A stretch of 64,000 nucleotides of DNA, taken from positions 62,001-126,000 of the forward strand of contig QBLU01000002.1 of assembly GCA_003241875.1 (NCBI GenBank). The letters are read 5' to 3'. Source of the stretch: Alphaproteobacteria bacterium. Its GTDB lineage: Bacteria; Pseudomonadota; Alphaproteobacteria; Sphingomonadales; Sphingomonadaceae. Below are positions 46,192 through 55,618 of this stretch, one piece after another. The notes under the pieces are model-generated. The model did no database searches and had not been told where the DNA came from. It saw only the letters and a list, made by a program, of their open reading frames with translations. The position numbers and the translations under genes are program-made. Positions within the stretch are counted from its first letter, which is position 1, and each line of letters starts with the position of its first letter.

Positions 46192-47841
46192 ATGACTCGT
46201 CCCGGCAAGCACGTCCTCCTCGATCTCCTCGTCTCCGAAGGCGTCGAGTTCATCTTCGGCAATCCCGGCACCACCGAACTGCCGCTGATGGACGCGATGG
46301 TGGTGGAGGATAGGCTGCGCTACATCCTCGGCCTCAACGAGGTCGTGGTGATGGGCATGGCCGATGGCTATGCCCAGGCCACCGGCAAGCTGGCGGTCTG
46401 CAACCTCCACGCCGCCCCCGGCCTCGGCAACGCCATGGGCATGCTCTACAATGCCGCCAGGGCCGGCGCCCCGATCCTCGTCACCGCCGGCCAGCAGGAC
46501 ATGAGCATCCGGCTGACCGAGCCGTTGCTGTGGGATGACCTGGCGACGATGGCGCGGCCGCTGTGCAAATGGTCGTTCGAGGTGGCGTCGCTGGCCGAGC
46601 TGCCGCGCGCCATCCGCCGCGCTGCCAAGGTGGCGCTGACGGCGCCGACCGGCCCGGTGTTCCTGTCGATCCCCGGCGACGTGTTGACGTCCGAAGCGCC
46701 CGACGATCTCGACATGCTCAGCCCCACCCGCATCGGCGCCCGGATGCGCGGTGACGCCGATGCCATTGCCGCCGCCGCTGCGCTGATCCGCGCGGCGCAA
46801 AGCCCGGTGATCTTTGCCGGCGACCATGTCGCGCGGTCGGGCGCTCATGCCGAACTGGCGGCGCTGGCCGAAGCCATCGGCGCGCCGGTCTATCTGGAGG
46901 GCATGGCCAACACTGCCGCCTTTCCGTCGAACCATCGCCTGTACGCCGGCACGGTGGCGCGCATGACCCCGGCGCTGCGCGCGGTGATGGACAAGCACGA
47001 CCTGCTGGTCTCGATCGGCGCCGACCTGCTGACGCAAAGCCAGGCGACCGGCGTCGAGGCGCTGGCCCCCGGCACACAGGTCGTCCATCTCGATGACGAG
47101 CCATGGCAGATCGGCAAGAACTTCGCTGCCGCCGCGGCGATCCAGGGTGACGCCCGGGCGACGCTGCCCGAACTGACGGCGCTGGTCGACAATTGCGGCG
47201 CGCACCGTAGCAACGCCATCGCGACCGTGCTTGCCGGCAGCCGCGCCGCGCTGCTGGCGCGCGCCGATGCGCAGGCCGGCGACATGCCGCTGCAGCCGAT
47301 GCCGGTGCTGAAACTGATCGGCGAGCTGTTGCCCGACAACGCCATCGTCATCGAGGAGCTGCTGTCGAGCGGCATGAACACCGTCCGCCACCTGGTACCC
47401 GCGGTGGCGCCCGACAGCTGGTTCGGCATGCGCGGCGGCGGCATCGGCGTCGCCCTGCCTCAGGCCGTCGGCATCCAGCTCGCCAACCCCGACCGGCCGG
47501 TGGTGGTGCTCAGCGGCGACGGCAGCGCCCTGTATTCGGCGGCCGCGCTGTGGACACTGGCGCACTACAAGCTGCCGGTGATCGCGGTAATCTTCAACAA
47601 CCGCGGCTATCGCATCCTCAAGCAGCGCACGCGGGCCATCGGCGACCACAGCGCCCGCACCGACAGCTTCGTCGCCATGGACATCGAGGCACCCGCCATC
47701 GATTTCATGGCGCTCGCCACGGCCCATGGTGTCGCCGGCGTCCGCGCCGAAACGCTCGACGACGTCCGCGCAGCGTTCGAAACGGCCCTCGCCAGCCGGT
47801 CACCGACACTGATCGAAATCGTGGTGGCGCGCGAACCCTGA
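46192..47841 (+). CDS. Thiamine-diphosphate-dependent enzyme (benzoylformate decarboxylase / acetolactate synthase-like)
   Basis: VEFIFGNPGTTELPLMDAM; GMADGYAQATGKLAVCNLHAAPGLGNAMGMLYNA; VVLSGDGSALYSAAALWTLAHYKLPVIAVIFNNRGYRIL. Confidence 0.92.
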   Translation: MTRPGKHVLLDLLVSEGVEFIFGNPGTTELPLMDAMVVEDRLRYILGLNEVVVMGMADGYAQATGKLAVCNLHAAPGLGNAMGMLYNAARAGAPILVTAGQQDMSIRLTEPLLWDDLATMARPLCKWSFEVASLAELPRAIRRAAKVALTAPTGPVFLSIPGDVLTSEAPDDLDMLSPTRIGARMRGDADAIAAAAALIRAAQSPVIFAGDHVARSGAHAELAALAEAIGAPVYLEGMANTAAFPSNHRLYAGTVARMTPALRAVMDKHDLLVSIGADLLTQSQATGVEALAPGTQVVHLDDEPWQIGKNFAAAAAIQGDARATLPELTALVDNCGAHRSNAIATVLAGSRAALLARADAQAGDMPLQPMPVLKLIGELLPDNAIVIEELLSSGMNTVRHLVPAVAPDSWFGMRGGGIGVALPQAVGIQLANPDRPVVVLSGDGSALYSAAALWTLAHYKLPVIAVIFNNRGYRILKQRTRAIGDHSARTDSFVAMDIEAPAIDFMALATAHGVAGVRAETLDDVRAAFETALASRSPTLIEIVVAREP

Positions 47842-48012
47842 GTTATCTGGCGCCAGCTCCCGCGCCATGCCCACCGAGATCGGAAGTCGCTGCGCTGCGC
47901 GACGGCCCCACTTTCGGCAGCGCGGCGGGCGAACGTCGGTTTCGTGCTGATTGACACGTCATGATGGCGCGCGCCGGCACGACCCGCAGGCTCGACGCAG
48001 ACGCAACCGACC

Positions 48013-48351
48013 TCAGCGTTGCTTTTTGGTGATGGTCGCGGTGAAATCCGGATCCTTGTTTGCCACCCAATCGACGAACTTGCGCACACTGGGGTCCGCC
48101 AGCAGTGCCTCGACGTCCATGCCGTGGCGCTGCAGTTCGGAATTGGTGAAGTTGGCCATCAGCGTCTGCTGGCAAATGGGGTGCATGGCCACCGTGTCGC
48201 GCCCGCCCCGGCTTTTTGGCACCGGATGGTGTTGCACGACAGTCTTGCCGGTGGGCCGGCTACAAAGCCAGCAGACAACCACTGGCGCTGGCGCTTCCGC
48301 CGCATCAACTGTGTCGCCATAGGAATCGTGCCGTGAATGCCTGCGGGCCAT
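48013..48351 (-). CDS. HNH-type nuclease-like protein
   Basis: VVCWLCSRPTGKTVVQHHPVPKSRGGRDTVAMHPICQQTLMANFTNSEL, HNH/zinc-binding layout. Confidence 0.78.
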   Translation of the reverse strand: MARRHSRHDSYGDTVDAAEAPAPVVVCWLCSRPTGKTVVQHHPVPKSRGGRDTVAMHPICQQTLMANFTNSELQRHGMDVEALLADPSVRKFVDWVANKDPDFTATITKKQR

Positions 48352-48526
48352 GCGTCTGCCTGAATTGCCTGATGTTGTCTTGCCCCCCTGAAGGCGACGC
48401 GGTCAGCGGTACCACAGATCGACGGTTTGGCGCCACGACCGCCCTTGTCTGGCAATTCGCGCCCTGCCCGCAGCCGCCCTGGGCTCGGCAACGTCATATG
48501 CCAAGGCGACCAAAGCACCCGGAACA

Positions 48527-48561
48527 CAAAAAATGGCCCGGCAGATTGCTCTGCCGGGCCA
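48527..48561 (-). terminator. Rho-independent terminator of amtB
   Basis: Minus strand tggcccggcagagcaatctgccgggccattttttgtg: long GC stem plus T6. Confidence 0.92.
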
Positions 48562-48617
48562 GTCGGTTTCCTTGGGGAGGAACCTGTCGAGATGCGGCCC
48601 TTGTGGGCGGGCCGGCA

Positions 48618-50120
48618 TCAATAGTTGTAGGCGCGTTCGCCATGTTCGGTGATGTCGAGGCCTTCGCGCTCGGCTTCGACGCTCGGGCGCATCCCGATGG
48701 TCTTGTCGACGATGAAGAACAGGACGGCCGAGCCGATGCCGGACCAGGCGAGCGTGATCAGCACGGCCTTGGCCTGGATCAGCAGCTGGGTCGCAGCGCC
48801 GGGGTAGACGAAGCTGATCGTGCCCGGGTTGCTGATGTAATCGGCGATGCCCTGGCCGCCGAGCGCCGGGTCGACGAGGATGCCGGTCGCCAGCGCGCCG
48901 ATTATGCCGCCGACGCAGTGGACACCGAAGACATCGAGCGCATCGTCATAGCCGAACTTGTTCTTGATGGTGGTGCAGAAGAAGAAGCACACCGGCGAGG
49001 CAACAAGGCCGAGCACGATGGAGCCCATCGGGCCGGCAAAGCCCGATGCCGGGGTGACGGCGACGAGGCCGGCGACGGCCCCGGTTACCGCACCGAGCAG
49101 CGACGGCTTGCCCTTGGCGATCTGCTCGACGATGACCCAGGACACGGCGGCCGCGGCGGTGGCGACGAAGGTGTTGATGAAGGCGACCGCGGTGACGCCG
49201 TTCGATTCGAGGTTGGAGCCGGCGTTGAAGCCGAACCAGCCCACCCACAGCAGGGCCGCGCCGATCATGGTCATGGTCAGCGAGTGCGGCGGCATCGATT
49301 CCTTGCCATAGCCGGTGCGCTTGCCGAGCATGATGCAGCCGACCAGGCCGGCAATGCCCGCATTGATGTGGACGACGGTGCCGCCGGCGAAATCGAGCGC
49401 CCCCAGGGCGAAGATATAGCCGGCGGCGCCATTGGCCGCGTCGAGGGCAGCCTGGCCCTTGAGACCGGCGGCGACAAAGGCATCGGGGCCATCCCAGAAC
49501 CAGACCATATGGGCGATCGGGAAGTAGATTACCGTCAGCCAGAGGACGACGAACACCATCAGCCCGCTGAACTTGATGCGTTCGGCGAACGACCCGATGA
49601 ACAGCGCCGGCGTGATGCAGGCAAAGGTCATCTGGAAGGCGATATAGACATATTCGGGAATGTAGACGCCGGTCGAGAAGGTGGCGGCGAGCGTGGTCGC
49701 ATCGACACCCATCAGCAGCGCCTTGCCGAAGCCGCCGACGAACGGCGAGCCGCCTGTGAAGGCCATCGAATAGCCGTAGGTGACCCACAGCAGCGAGGCG
49801 ACCGCGACGATCATGAAGACCTGTGTCAGCACGCTGAGCATGTTCTTGGTGCGCACCAGGCCGCCGTAGAACAGCGCCAGGCCGGGGACCGACATCATCA
49901 GCACCAGCGCCGTGGCGGTGAGCATCCAGGCGGTGTCACCCTTGTCCGGCACCGGCGCTGCAGGCGCGGCGGCGGCAACGGCGGGCGCGGCGTCGGCGAC
50001 AGCGGTCGCGACAGCCGCGGCTTCCTGGGCAAAGGCCGGTGCCGCGGCGAACAGGGCGGCGAAGGCCACCCCCTTGCCGAGCGTCTTCAAGTCGAAGTTC
50101 ATATATCCCCCTCCGGTCAT
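48618..50120 (-). CDS. amtB: Ammonium transporter
   Basis: DTAWMLTATALVLMMSVPGLALFYGGLVRTKNMLSVLTQ; DFAGGTVVHINAGIAGLVG; WVGWFGFNAGSNLES; DVFGVHCVGGIIGAL. Confidence 0.96.
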   Translation of the reverse strand: MTGGGYMNFDLKTLGKGVAFAALFAAAPAFAQEAAAVATAVADAAPAVAAAAPAAPVPDKGDTAWMLTATALVLMMSVPGLALFYGGLVRTKNMLSVLTQVFMIVAVASLLWVTYGYSMAFTGGSPFVGGFGKALLMGVDATTLAATFSTGVYIPEYVYIAFQMTFACITPALFIGSFAERIKFSGLMVFVVLWLTVIYFPIAHMVWFWDGPDAFVAAGLKGQAALDAANGAAGYIFALGALDFAGGTVVHINAGIAGLVGCIMLGKRTGYGKESMPPHSLTMTMIGAALLWVGWFGFNAGSNLESNGVTAVAFINTFVATAAAAVSWVIVEQIAKGKPSLLGAVTGAVAGLVAVTPASGFAGPMGSIVLGLVASPVCFFFCTTIKNKFGYDDALDVFGVHCVGGIIGALATGILVDPALGGQGIADYISNPGTISFVYPGAATQLLIQAKAVLITLAWSGIGSAVLFFIVDKTIGMRPSVEAEREGLDITEHGERAYNY

Positions 50121-50458
50121 CAGAGTGCGGTTTCGTTGGTTTCGCCGGTGCGGATGCGCACCGCCTGACCGATTTCGGCAACGAAGATCTTGCCGTCACC
50201 GATCGATCCGGTGTGCGCGGCCTGCTGGATGGTCTCGACCACCTTGGCGCATTCGGCATCGTCGACGACGACTTCGATCTTGATCTTGGGTACCATGTTC
50301 GTGGTGTATTCGGCACCGCGATAGATTTCGGTCTGGCCCTTCTGGCGCCCGAAACCCTTGACCTCGCTAACGGTCATCCCCTGCACGCCGGCGGCGGACA
50401 GCGCCTCGCGCACATCGTCGAGCTTGAACGGCTTGATGACTGCAATGACGAGTTTCAT
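50120..50458 (-). CDS. glnK: P-II family nitrogen regulator
   Basis: MKLVIAVIKPFKLDDVREALSAAGVQGMTVSEVKGFGRQKGQTEIYRGAEYTTNMVPKIKIEVVVDD...GSIGDGKIFVAEIGQAVRIRTGETNETAL. Confidence 0.96.
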   Translation of the reverse strand: MKLVIAVIKPFKLDDVREALSAAGVQGMTVSEVKGFGRQKGQTEIYRGAEYTTNMVPKIKIEVVVDDAECAKVVETIQQAAHTGSIGDGKIFVAEIGQAVRIRTGETNETAL

Positions 50459-50498
50459 GGCCCCTCCCTGACGCGACCAGCCGCGTTCAGGTTTGTCC

Positions 50499-50515
50499 AT
50501 GCATGGATCGTGCCA
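50499..50515 (-). promoter_or_regulatory. Sigma-54 (RpoN) -24/-12 promoter for glnK-amtB
   Basis: Minus strand TGGCACGATCCATGCAT vs TGGCACGNNNNTTGCW: GG and GC dinucleotides in register, one mismatch; 41 bp upstream of glnK ATG. Confidence 0.78.
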
Positions 50516-50634
50516 GTTCCTCACAACATCGTCACGAAGGGGTTACCGGCCGTTAACACCTCGGCCGTTGCCCGATTCGGCGGCAGGTCGGGCGCGGCGG
50601 CGCGTTTTTTGTGCAGGTGCGAAGGCGGCGGCGA

Positions 50635-51429
50635 TCAGCCGAGCTGTTCGATACGGTGCCAATTGTCCCGGATCGCGGCAGCGCCCAGCGCGATCAGTTC
50701 GTCGGCCCGCGTGAAATTGCGCACGTCGATGTGGCCGATGGCCGGGGCGATCTCGATATCGGGCGGATCGAGTGCCAGGCTTTGGCGGGCGATATGCGCC
50801 ATCAGCAGCGAGAGCCCGGCACGCCCGACGCGAAACGGCGTCATCAGCCGCTTGTCCAGCGGCAGGCCGATAGCGGCCCGGCGCAGATAATCGCCCTGCA
50901 GGTTGACTGCCAGCACCGGCGCCTTGGACAACGCCCGCACGGCGCGCACCGGCACCGGCGCCAGCACGCCGCCGTCGACGAGGATACGGCCATCCGATCG
51001 CACCGGCGGGAACACGCCGGGGATGGCGATGGAGGCGCGCACCGCCTCGACGATCGGCCCCCGGGTGATGGAGACTTCCTCGCCGGCGACCAGGTCGGCA
51101 GCGACGATCGCCACGGGCAGGAACAGATGCTCGAGCTGGCCATGCCCGAAATGCAGCCGCAGCTGCCTGTCGACGGCGCGGCCGCCGAGGATCGAGCCAC
51201 GCCGCGGATCGATGTCGATGAAACCCATCATGCGGCGCGCGTTGACCGACCGGGCGATGATCTCCAGCACGTTGACGCGGTCGGCACCCAGGCACACCGC
51301 CGCCACCGCGCCGATCGACGTGCCGCTGACGGCGTCGATCCGGACGCCACGGGCCTTGAGTTCGTGGAGGATGCCGATATGGGCCCAGCCCAGCCCGGCG
51401 CCGCCGCCCAGCGCCAGTGCCAGCCTCAT
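50635..51429 (-). CDS. Patatin-like phospholipase family protein (RssA-like)
   Basis: LALGGGAGLGWAHIGILHELKARGVRIDAVSGTSIGAVAAVCLGA; DGGVLAPVPVRAVRAL. Confidence 0.94.
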   Translation of the reverse strand: MRLALALGGGAGLGWAHIGILHELKARGVRIDAVSGTSIGAVAAVCLGADRVNVLEIIARSVNARRMMGFIDIDPRRGSILGGRAVDRQLRLHFGHGQLEHLFLPVAIVAADLVAGEEVSITRGPIVEAVRASIAIPGVFPPVRSDGRILVDGGVLAPVPVRAVRALSKAPVLAVNLQGDYLRRAAIGLPLDKRLMTPFRVGRAGLSLLMAHIARQSLALDPPDIEIAPAIGHIDVRNFTRADELIALGAAAIRDNWHRIEQLG

Positions 51430-51445
51430 CGGGTCGCCTGGCGCT

Positions 51446-51655
51446 TCATGGCTCGTCCGTGGCCGCGAGCAGGCTGCGCGCCGCGGCCTCGTCTTCGTCG
51501 AGGACCATCAGCCGCACGCCCGACACGCCGGCACCGAACATCGATGCAACGCCGGCATCGAACAGCACCGCTTCGATGCCGGCGGTTTCCAGCCGCATCC
51601 GCATGATTTCGGCGACAACGGGGTCGAACAGGGTTTCGAGGGTCACGAGGCTCAT
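51446..51655 (-). CDS. DUF2007-type putative signal-transducing protein
   Basis: LVTLETLFDPVVAEIMRMRLETAGIEAVLFDAGVASMFGAGVSGVRLMVLDEDEAAARSLLA. Confidence 0.82.
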   Translation of the reverse strand: MSLVTLETLFDPVVAEIMRMRLETAGIEAVLFDAGVASMFGAGVSGVRLMVLDEDEAAARSLLAATDEP

Positions 51656-52032
51656 GACGTTCCGATCCTGCGACGGCGCCAGACAAGGCCGTAGACGACG
51701 GCATTCAGCCCGAACAACAGGGCGGCGCCGGCAAGCTGGGTGCGATGGGTCAGCCCCGGCGGATAGATCAGCGGAACCAGGTAGTGATCTACGAAGCCAC
51801 CGTCATAGGTCGGGCCTTGCGCCGCCTCGCGAAGGCGGTTTTCGATCGGGGTCAGCGGGCAGATGCCTCCGACGATCATGATCCCGCCGGCCCAGACCAA
51901 CGCCGGCAGATGCAGCCAGGCGACACGCGGCCAGCGCAGCGCGGCCAGCGATCCGAATACGGCAAACAGGATGAACGCCAGATGCGCCACCACGACCAGG
52001 TCGGCTGCCAGTGCCGGCCCGGGCGCGCTCAT
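51652..52032 (-). CDS. DUF2784 domain-containing membrane protein
   Basis: ADLVVVAHLAFILFAVFGSLAALRWPRVAWLHLPALVWAGGIMIVGGICPLTPIENRLREAAQ...HYLVPLIYPPGL. Confidence 0.88.
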   Translation of the reverse strand: MSAPGPALAADLVVVAHLAFILFAVFGSLAALRWPRVAWLHLPALVWAGGIMIVGGICPLTPIENRLREAAQGPTYDGGFVDHYLVPLIYPPGLTHRTQLAGAALLFGLNAVVYGLVWRRRRIGTS

Positions 52033-52580
52033 GTGTAGGGCAGTCGCGTGGGTGAGCGCACCGGCAGGCCGTCGATACTGCGGTCGCGCACCGCGTATTT
52101 TGCCAGTCGCTCGGCGGGTTCTTCCTTGGCATGAAACTTGCGCAACGTCTGGCGCTCGGCCTTCAGCGTCAACTCGGGCACGCCCCAGCCGCACGACGAC
52201 TGGGTGGATTCGACGCCGATGTCGAAGATCTGGCGAACGCCGCGCTCGATACTGAAATGCGCCGCCAATGCCGCCCAATCGACGTCTTGCGGCAGCACGG
52301 CGCGACCCCGGCCATAGATGCGGTAGATCAGCGCCGGCCGGTCGAAGGCGCAGAACATGATGGTGATCCGGCCATCGGCGGCCAGATGGGCGTTGGTCTC
52401 GTTGCCCGAGCCGCCATAGTCGAGATAGGCGACGCGGTCTGGCGCCAGCACGCGGAAACAATCCATGCCCTTGGGGCTGAGGTTGATCCGTGCCTCGGCG
52501 GCCGCGGTGGCGACGAAGAACACCGGCTGGCGCGCCACGAAATCGGCATGGGCATCGGTGATATGGTCGAAGAATTCCAC
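52029..52580 (-). CDS. Pyridoxamine 5'-phosphate oxidase family protein
   Basis: HADFVARQPVFFVATAAAEARINLSPKGMDCFRVLAPDRVAYLDYGGSGNETNAHLAADGRITIMFCAFDRPALIYRIYGRGRAV. Confidence 0.9.
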   Translation of the reverse strand: MEFFDHITDAHADFVARQPVFFVATAAAEARINLSPKGMDCFRVLAPDRVAYLDYGGSGNETNAHLAADGRITIMFCAFDRPALIYRIYGRGRAVLPQDVDWAALAAHFSIERGVRQIFDIGVESTQSSCGWGVPELTLKAERQTLRKFHAKEEPAERLAKYAVRDRSIDGLPVRSPTRLPYT

Positions 52581-52600
52581 AGTCGTCCCCCCGCGCTTCG

Positions 52601-54031
52601 TTACGCCGCGGTGCCGCCGACGGTGAGCCCTTCGATCAGCAACGTCGGCTGGCCGACACCGGCCGGCACGCTCTGGCCGCCCTTGCCGCAGACGCCGACG
52701 CCTTCATCGAGCGCAAAGTCGTTGCCGATGGCGCGCACCCGGGTCAGCACGTCGGGGCCGTTGCCGATCAGCGTCGCGCCCTTGATCGGCGCGCCGAGCT
52801 TGCCGTTCTCGATGCGATAGGCCTCGGTGCAGGAAAACACGAACTTGCCGCTGGTAATGTCGACCTGGCCGCCGCCGAAGCTCTTGGCATAGATGCCCGA
52901 CTTGGCCGATCGCAGGATCTCGCCGGGGTCTTCGGTGCCGTTGGTCATGAAGGTGTTGGTCATCCGCGGCATCGGGGCATGGGCAAAACTCTCCCGACGC
53001 CCGTTGCCGGTCGGTGCGACACCCATCAGCCGGGCGTTGAGCCGGTCCTGCATATAGCCCTTGAGGATGCCGTCTTCGATCAGCACGGTGCGCTCGGTCG
53101 GCGTGCCTTCGTCATCGACGGTCAGGCTGCCGCGGCGGTTCTCGATGCTGCCGTCGTCGACGACGGTGACGCCCTTGGCGGCGACGCGCTCGCCGATGCG
53201 GCCGGAAAAGGCGCTGGTGCCCTTGCGGTTGAAATCGCCCTCAAGGCCGTGGCCGATGGCTTCGTGGAGCAGGATGCCCGGCCAGCCGGGGCCGAGCACG
53301 ACGGTCATTTCCCCCGCCGGCGCCGCGACGGCGTCGAGATTGACCAGCGCATTGGCCAGCGCGATGTCGATGGCGCCGTTCCAGTTCTCGGCGGTGATGA
53401 GCTCGTCATAGAGGTAGCGGCCGCCAAGCCCGTGGAAGCCGGTTTCGCGGCGCCCGTCCTTTTCGGCGACAACCTGGACGTTGAGGCGCACCAGCGGCCG
53501 CACGTCGCGGACGCGGTGGCCATCGGCGCGGATGATCTCCACGACGCTCCAAGACCCGAGCAGGCTTGCCGACACCTGCACGACGCGGGGGTCGCGGGCG
53601 CGGGCGGCGGCGTCGATGGTCTGCATCAGCGCCACCTTGTCGGCAAAGCTGATGCCGTCGAGCGGGTTGGCATCGGTGTAGCGCCGGGCGTTGGTGCGCT
53701 GCGGCGCCAGTGCCATGGTGCCGCCATGGCCGTCGCGGACGACCCGGATAGTATCGGCGGCGCGGGTGATCGCTGCGTCGGACAGTTCGTTGGCATGGGC
53801 AAAGGCCGTCATCTCGCCGGCGACGCCACGCAGGCCAAAGCCCTTTTGCGTGTCGAAGGTCGCGGCCTTCAGCCGGCCATCATCGAACGAGAAGCTCTCG
53901 CTGACGGCATATTGCAGATAGAGCTCGCCATCGTCGCAGCCGTTGAGGGCGTCGGCGACAAGCCGTTCGGTGCGGCCCGGATCGAGCCCGGTGTCGGCGT
54001 AGAAGATGGTGGCGGGGTCGAGATTGCTCAT
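52601..54031 (-). CDS. tldD: Metalloprotease TldD
   Basis: LYLQYAVSESFSFDDGRLKAATFDTQKGFGLRGV; VVLGPGWPGILLHEAIGHGLEGDFNRKGTSAFSGRIGERVAAKGVTVVDDGSIENRRGSLTVDDEGTPTERTVLIEDGILKGYMQDRLNARLMG. Confidence 0.96.
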   Translation of the reverse strand: MSNLDPATIFYADTGLDPGRTERLVADALNGCDDGELYLQYAVSESFSFDDGRLKAATFDTQKGFGLRGVAGEMTAFAHANELSDAAITRAADTIRVVRDGHGGTMALAPQRTNARRYTDANPLDGISFADKVALMQTIDAAARARDPRVVQVSASLLGSWSVVEIIRADGHRVRDVRPLVRLNVQVVAEKDGRRETGFHGLGGRYLYDELITAENWNGAIDIALANALVNLDAVAAPAGEMTVVLGPGWPGILLHEAIGHGLEGDFNRKGTSAFSGRIGERVAAKGVTVVDDGSIENRRGSLTVDDEGTPTERTVLIEDGILKGYMQDRLNARLMGVAPTGNGRRESFAHAPMPRMTNTFMTNGTEDPGEILRSAKSGIYAKSFGGGQVDITSGKFVFSCTEAYRIENGKLGAPIKGATLIGNGPDVLTRVRAIGNDFALDEGVGVCGKGGQSVPAGVGQPTLLIEGLTVGGTAA

Positions 54032-54072
54032 GGACAGGATATAGGGCGGCAACAGCAGCAAAGGAACCGGTC

Positions 54073-54534
54073 ATGGCGACACATTTCACGATGACGGCCA
54101 TCGGCCATGTCGATGGTGGTCGCGGTCCGGCCGAAGACGACCGCTGGGGCGGCAGCCGCGCCGCCATCATCCTCGACGGCCTGCCCGACGCGGCGCTGCT
54201 CGGCCTCGACGGCTTTTCGCATTGCGAGGTGATCTTTGTCTTCGACCGCTTGCCCGAAGCCGAGATTACCATCGGCGCCCGCCGTCCACGCGGCAATCCG
54301 GACTGGCCGTTGGTCGGCATCCTCGCCCAGCGCGGCCGCAACCGGCCAAACCGCATCGGCGTATCGATCTGCCGTGTGATCGCGGTGGCCGGCAGCCGGC
54401 TGGAGGTCGAGGGCCTGGATGCCATCGACGGCACCCCGGTGCTCGACATCAAGCCGGTGCTGTCGGGGTTCCTGCCACGCAGCGTGGTGCGAGAGCCCGA
54501 CTGGGCGCGGGCGATCATGGCCGATTACTGGTAG
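54073..54534 (+). CDS. trmO: TrmO/TsaA-family tRNA methyltransferase
   Basis: LLGLDGFSHCEVIFVFDRL...RPRGNPDWPLVGILAQRGRNRPNRIGVSICRVIAVAGSRLEVEGLDAIDGTPVLDIKPVLSGF. Confidence 0.88.
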   Translation: MATHFTMTAIGHVDGGRGPAEDDRWGGSRAAIILDGLPDAALLGLDGFSHCEVIFVFDRLPEAEITIGARRPRGNPDWPLVGILAQRGRNRPNRIGVSICRVIAVAGSRLEVEGLDAIDGTPVLDIKPVLSGFLPRSVVREPDWARAIMADYW

Positions 54535-54553
54535 CGCGGCCCGCCGACCCGTC

Positions 54554-55489
54554 TCAGCCGCGGACGACGCAGCGAAAGCCGATATGGCAGGTGGCGGTAT
54601 CGATGGACTCGGCGTGGCGCGCGGCGGGGCGGTAGCGCTTGCAATAGCTGGGGGCACACAGGAAACTGCCGCCCTTCAGCACCTTCTGCGGAATCGGCGC
54701 CGCCGGATCGAGCCGCCCGGCCGCCGGTCCGCGCGGGTTCCTGGGGATGCAGCAGGCCTTCGCCGGATCGACGAGGTGTTGCGGCGCGAACCAGTCCTGC
54801 GTCCATTCCCAGGTGTTGCCGATCATGTCGTGCAGGCCATAGCCATTGGCCGGATAGCTGCCGACCGGCGCCGTCGCCTCCCAGCCGTCTTCCCTTGAAT
54901 TCTGGTGCGGGAACTTACCCTGCCAGGTGTTGGCCATGTGGCGGCCGCCCGGCCGGAACACGTCGCCCCAGGCATAGGCCTTGCCGTCCAGACCGCCCCG
55001 CGCGGCATACTCGAATTCGGCCTCGGTCGGCAGGTCCTTGCCGACCCAACGGGCATAGGCCAGCGCATCGGCATAGGCGACATGGACCACGGGATGATCA
55101 TCGAGCCCCGCGATGGAGGTTTGCGGCCCATAGGGATGCCGCCACGAAGCGCCGGGTCGCAACTCCCACCATTGTGACCAGTCGCGGGTGTCGACGGCGC
55201 CGCGCGTCCTGCGGAACACCAGACTGCCGGCGAACAGCATCTCCGGCCGCGCGCCGGGGTAGTCGCTGGCGAGCGGCACGGTCTCCGATACAGTGACATG
55301 GCCGGTGGCGGCGACAAAGGCGGCGAACTGCGCATTGGTGACGGCGTGGACATCGATGCGAAAGGCATCGACATCGACCAGATGCGCCGGCGCTTCTTCC
55401 GGATAGGCGTCGTCGGCGCCCATGCGGAACCGCCCGGCGGGGATGTCCACCATCGGGGTCGCCGCAACCGCTGCCGTCATCGTTGCCAT
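54554..55489 (-). CDS. Formylglycine-generating enzyme family protein (likely genuine FGE)
   Basis: MVDIPAGRFRMGADDAYPEEAPAHLVDVDAFRID...VTNAQFAAFVAATG...GKDLPTEAEFEYAARGGLDGKAYAWGD...NTWEWTQDWF...VLKGGSFLCAPSYCKRYRPAARH, with the CxxxxC copper-binding motif. Confidence 0.92.
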   Translation of the reverse strand: MATMTAAVAATPMVDIPAGRFRMGADDAYPEEAPAHLVDVDAFRIDVHAVTNAQFAAFVAATGHVTVSETVPLASDYPGARPEMLFAGSLVFRRTRGAVDTRDWSQWWELRPGASWRHPYGPQTSIAGLDDHPVVHVAYADALAYARWVGKDLPTEAEFEYAARGGLDGKAYAWGDVFRPGGRHMANTWQGKFPHQNSREDGWEATAPVGSYPANGYGLHDMIGNTWEWTQDWFAPQHLVDPAKACCIPRNPRGPAAGRLDPAAPIPQKVLKGGSFLCAPSYCKRYRPAARHAESIDTATCHIGFRCVVRG

Positions 55490-55618
55490 CCTGCAACTTT
55501 GCGCCATCCCTGGCGCCGAGGGCAAGCCGCATACCCTCGCATATTGCCAGCTTGGCAAGGCCGGCGCCGTGGCGCAATCGGACAGGGCATTCCACCCGTT
55601 CCAACCAAGGACCCTGCC

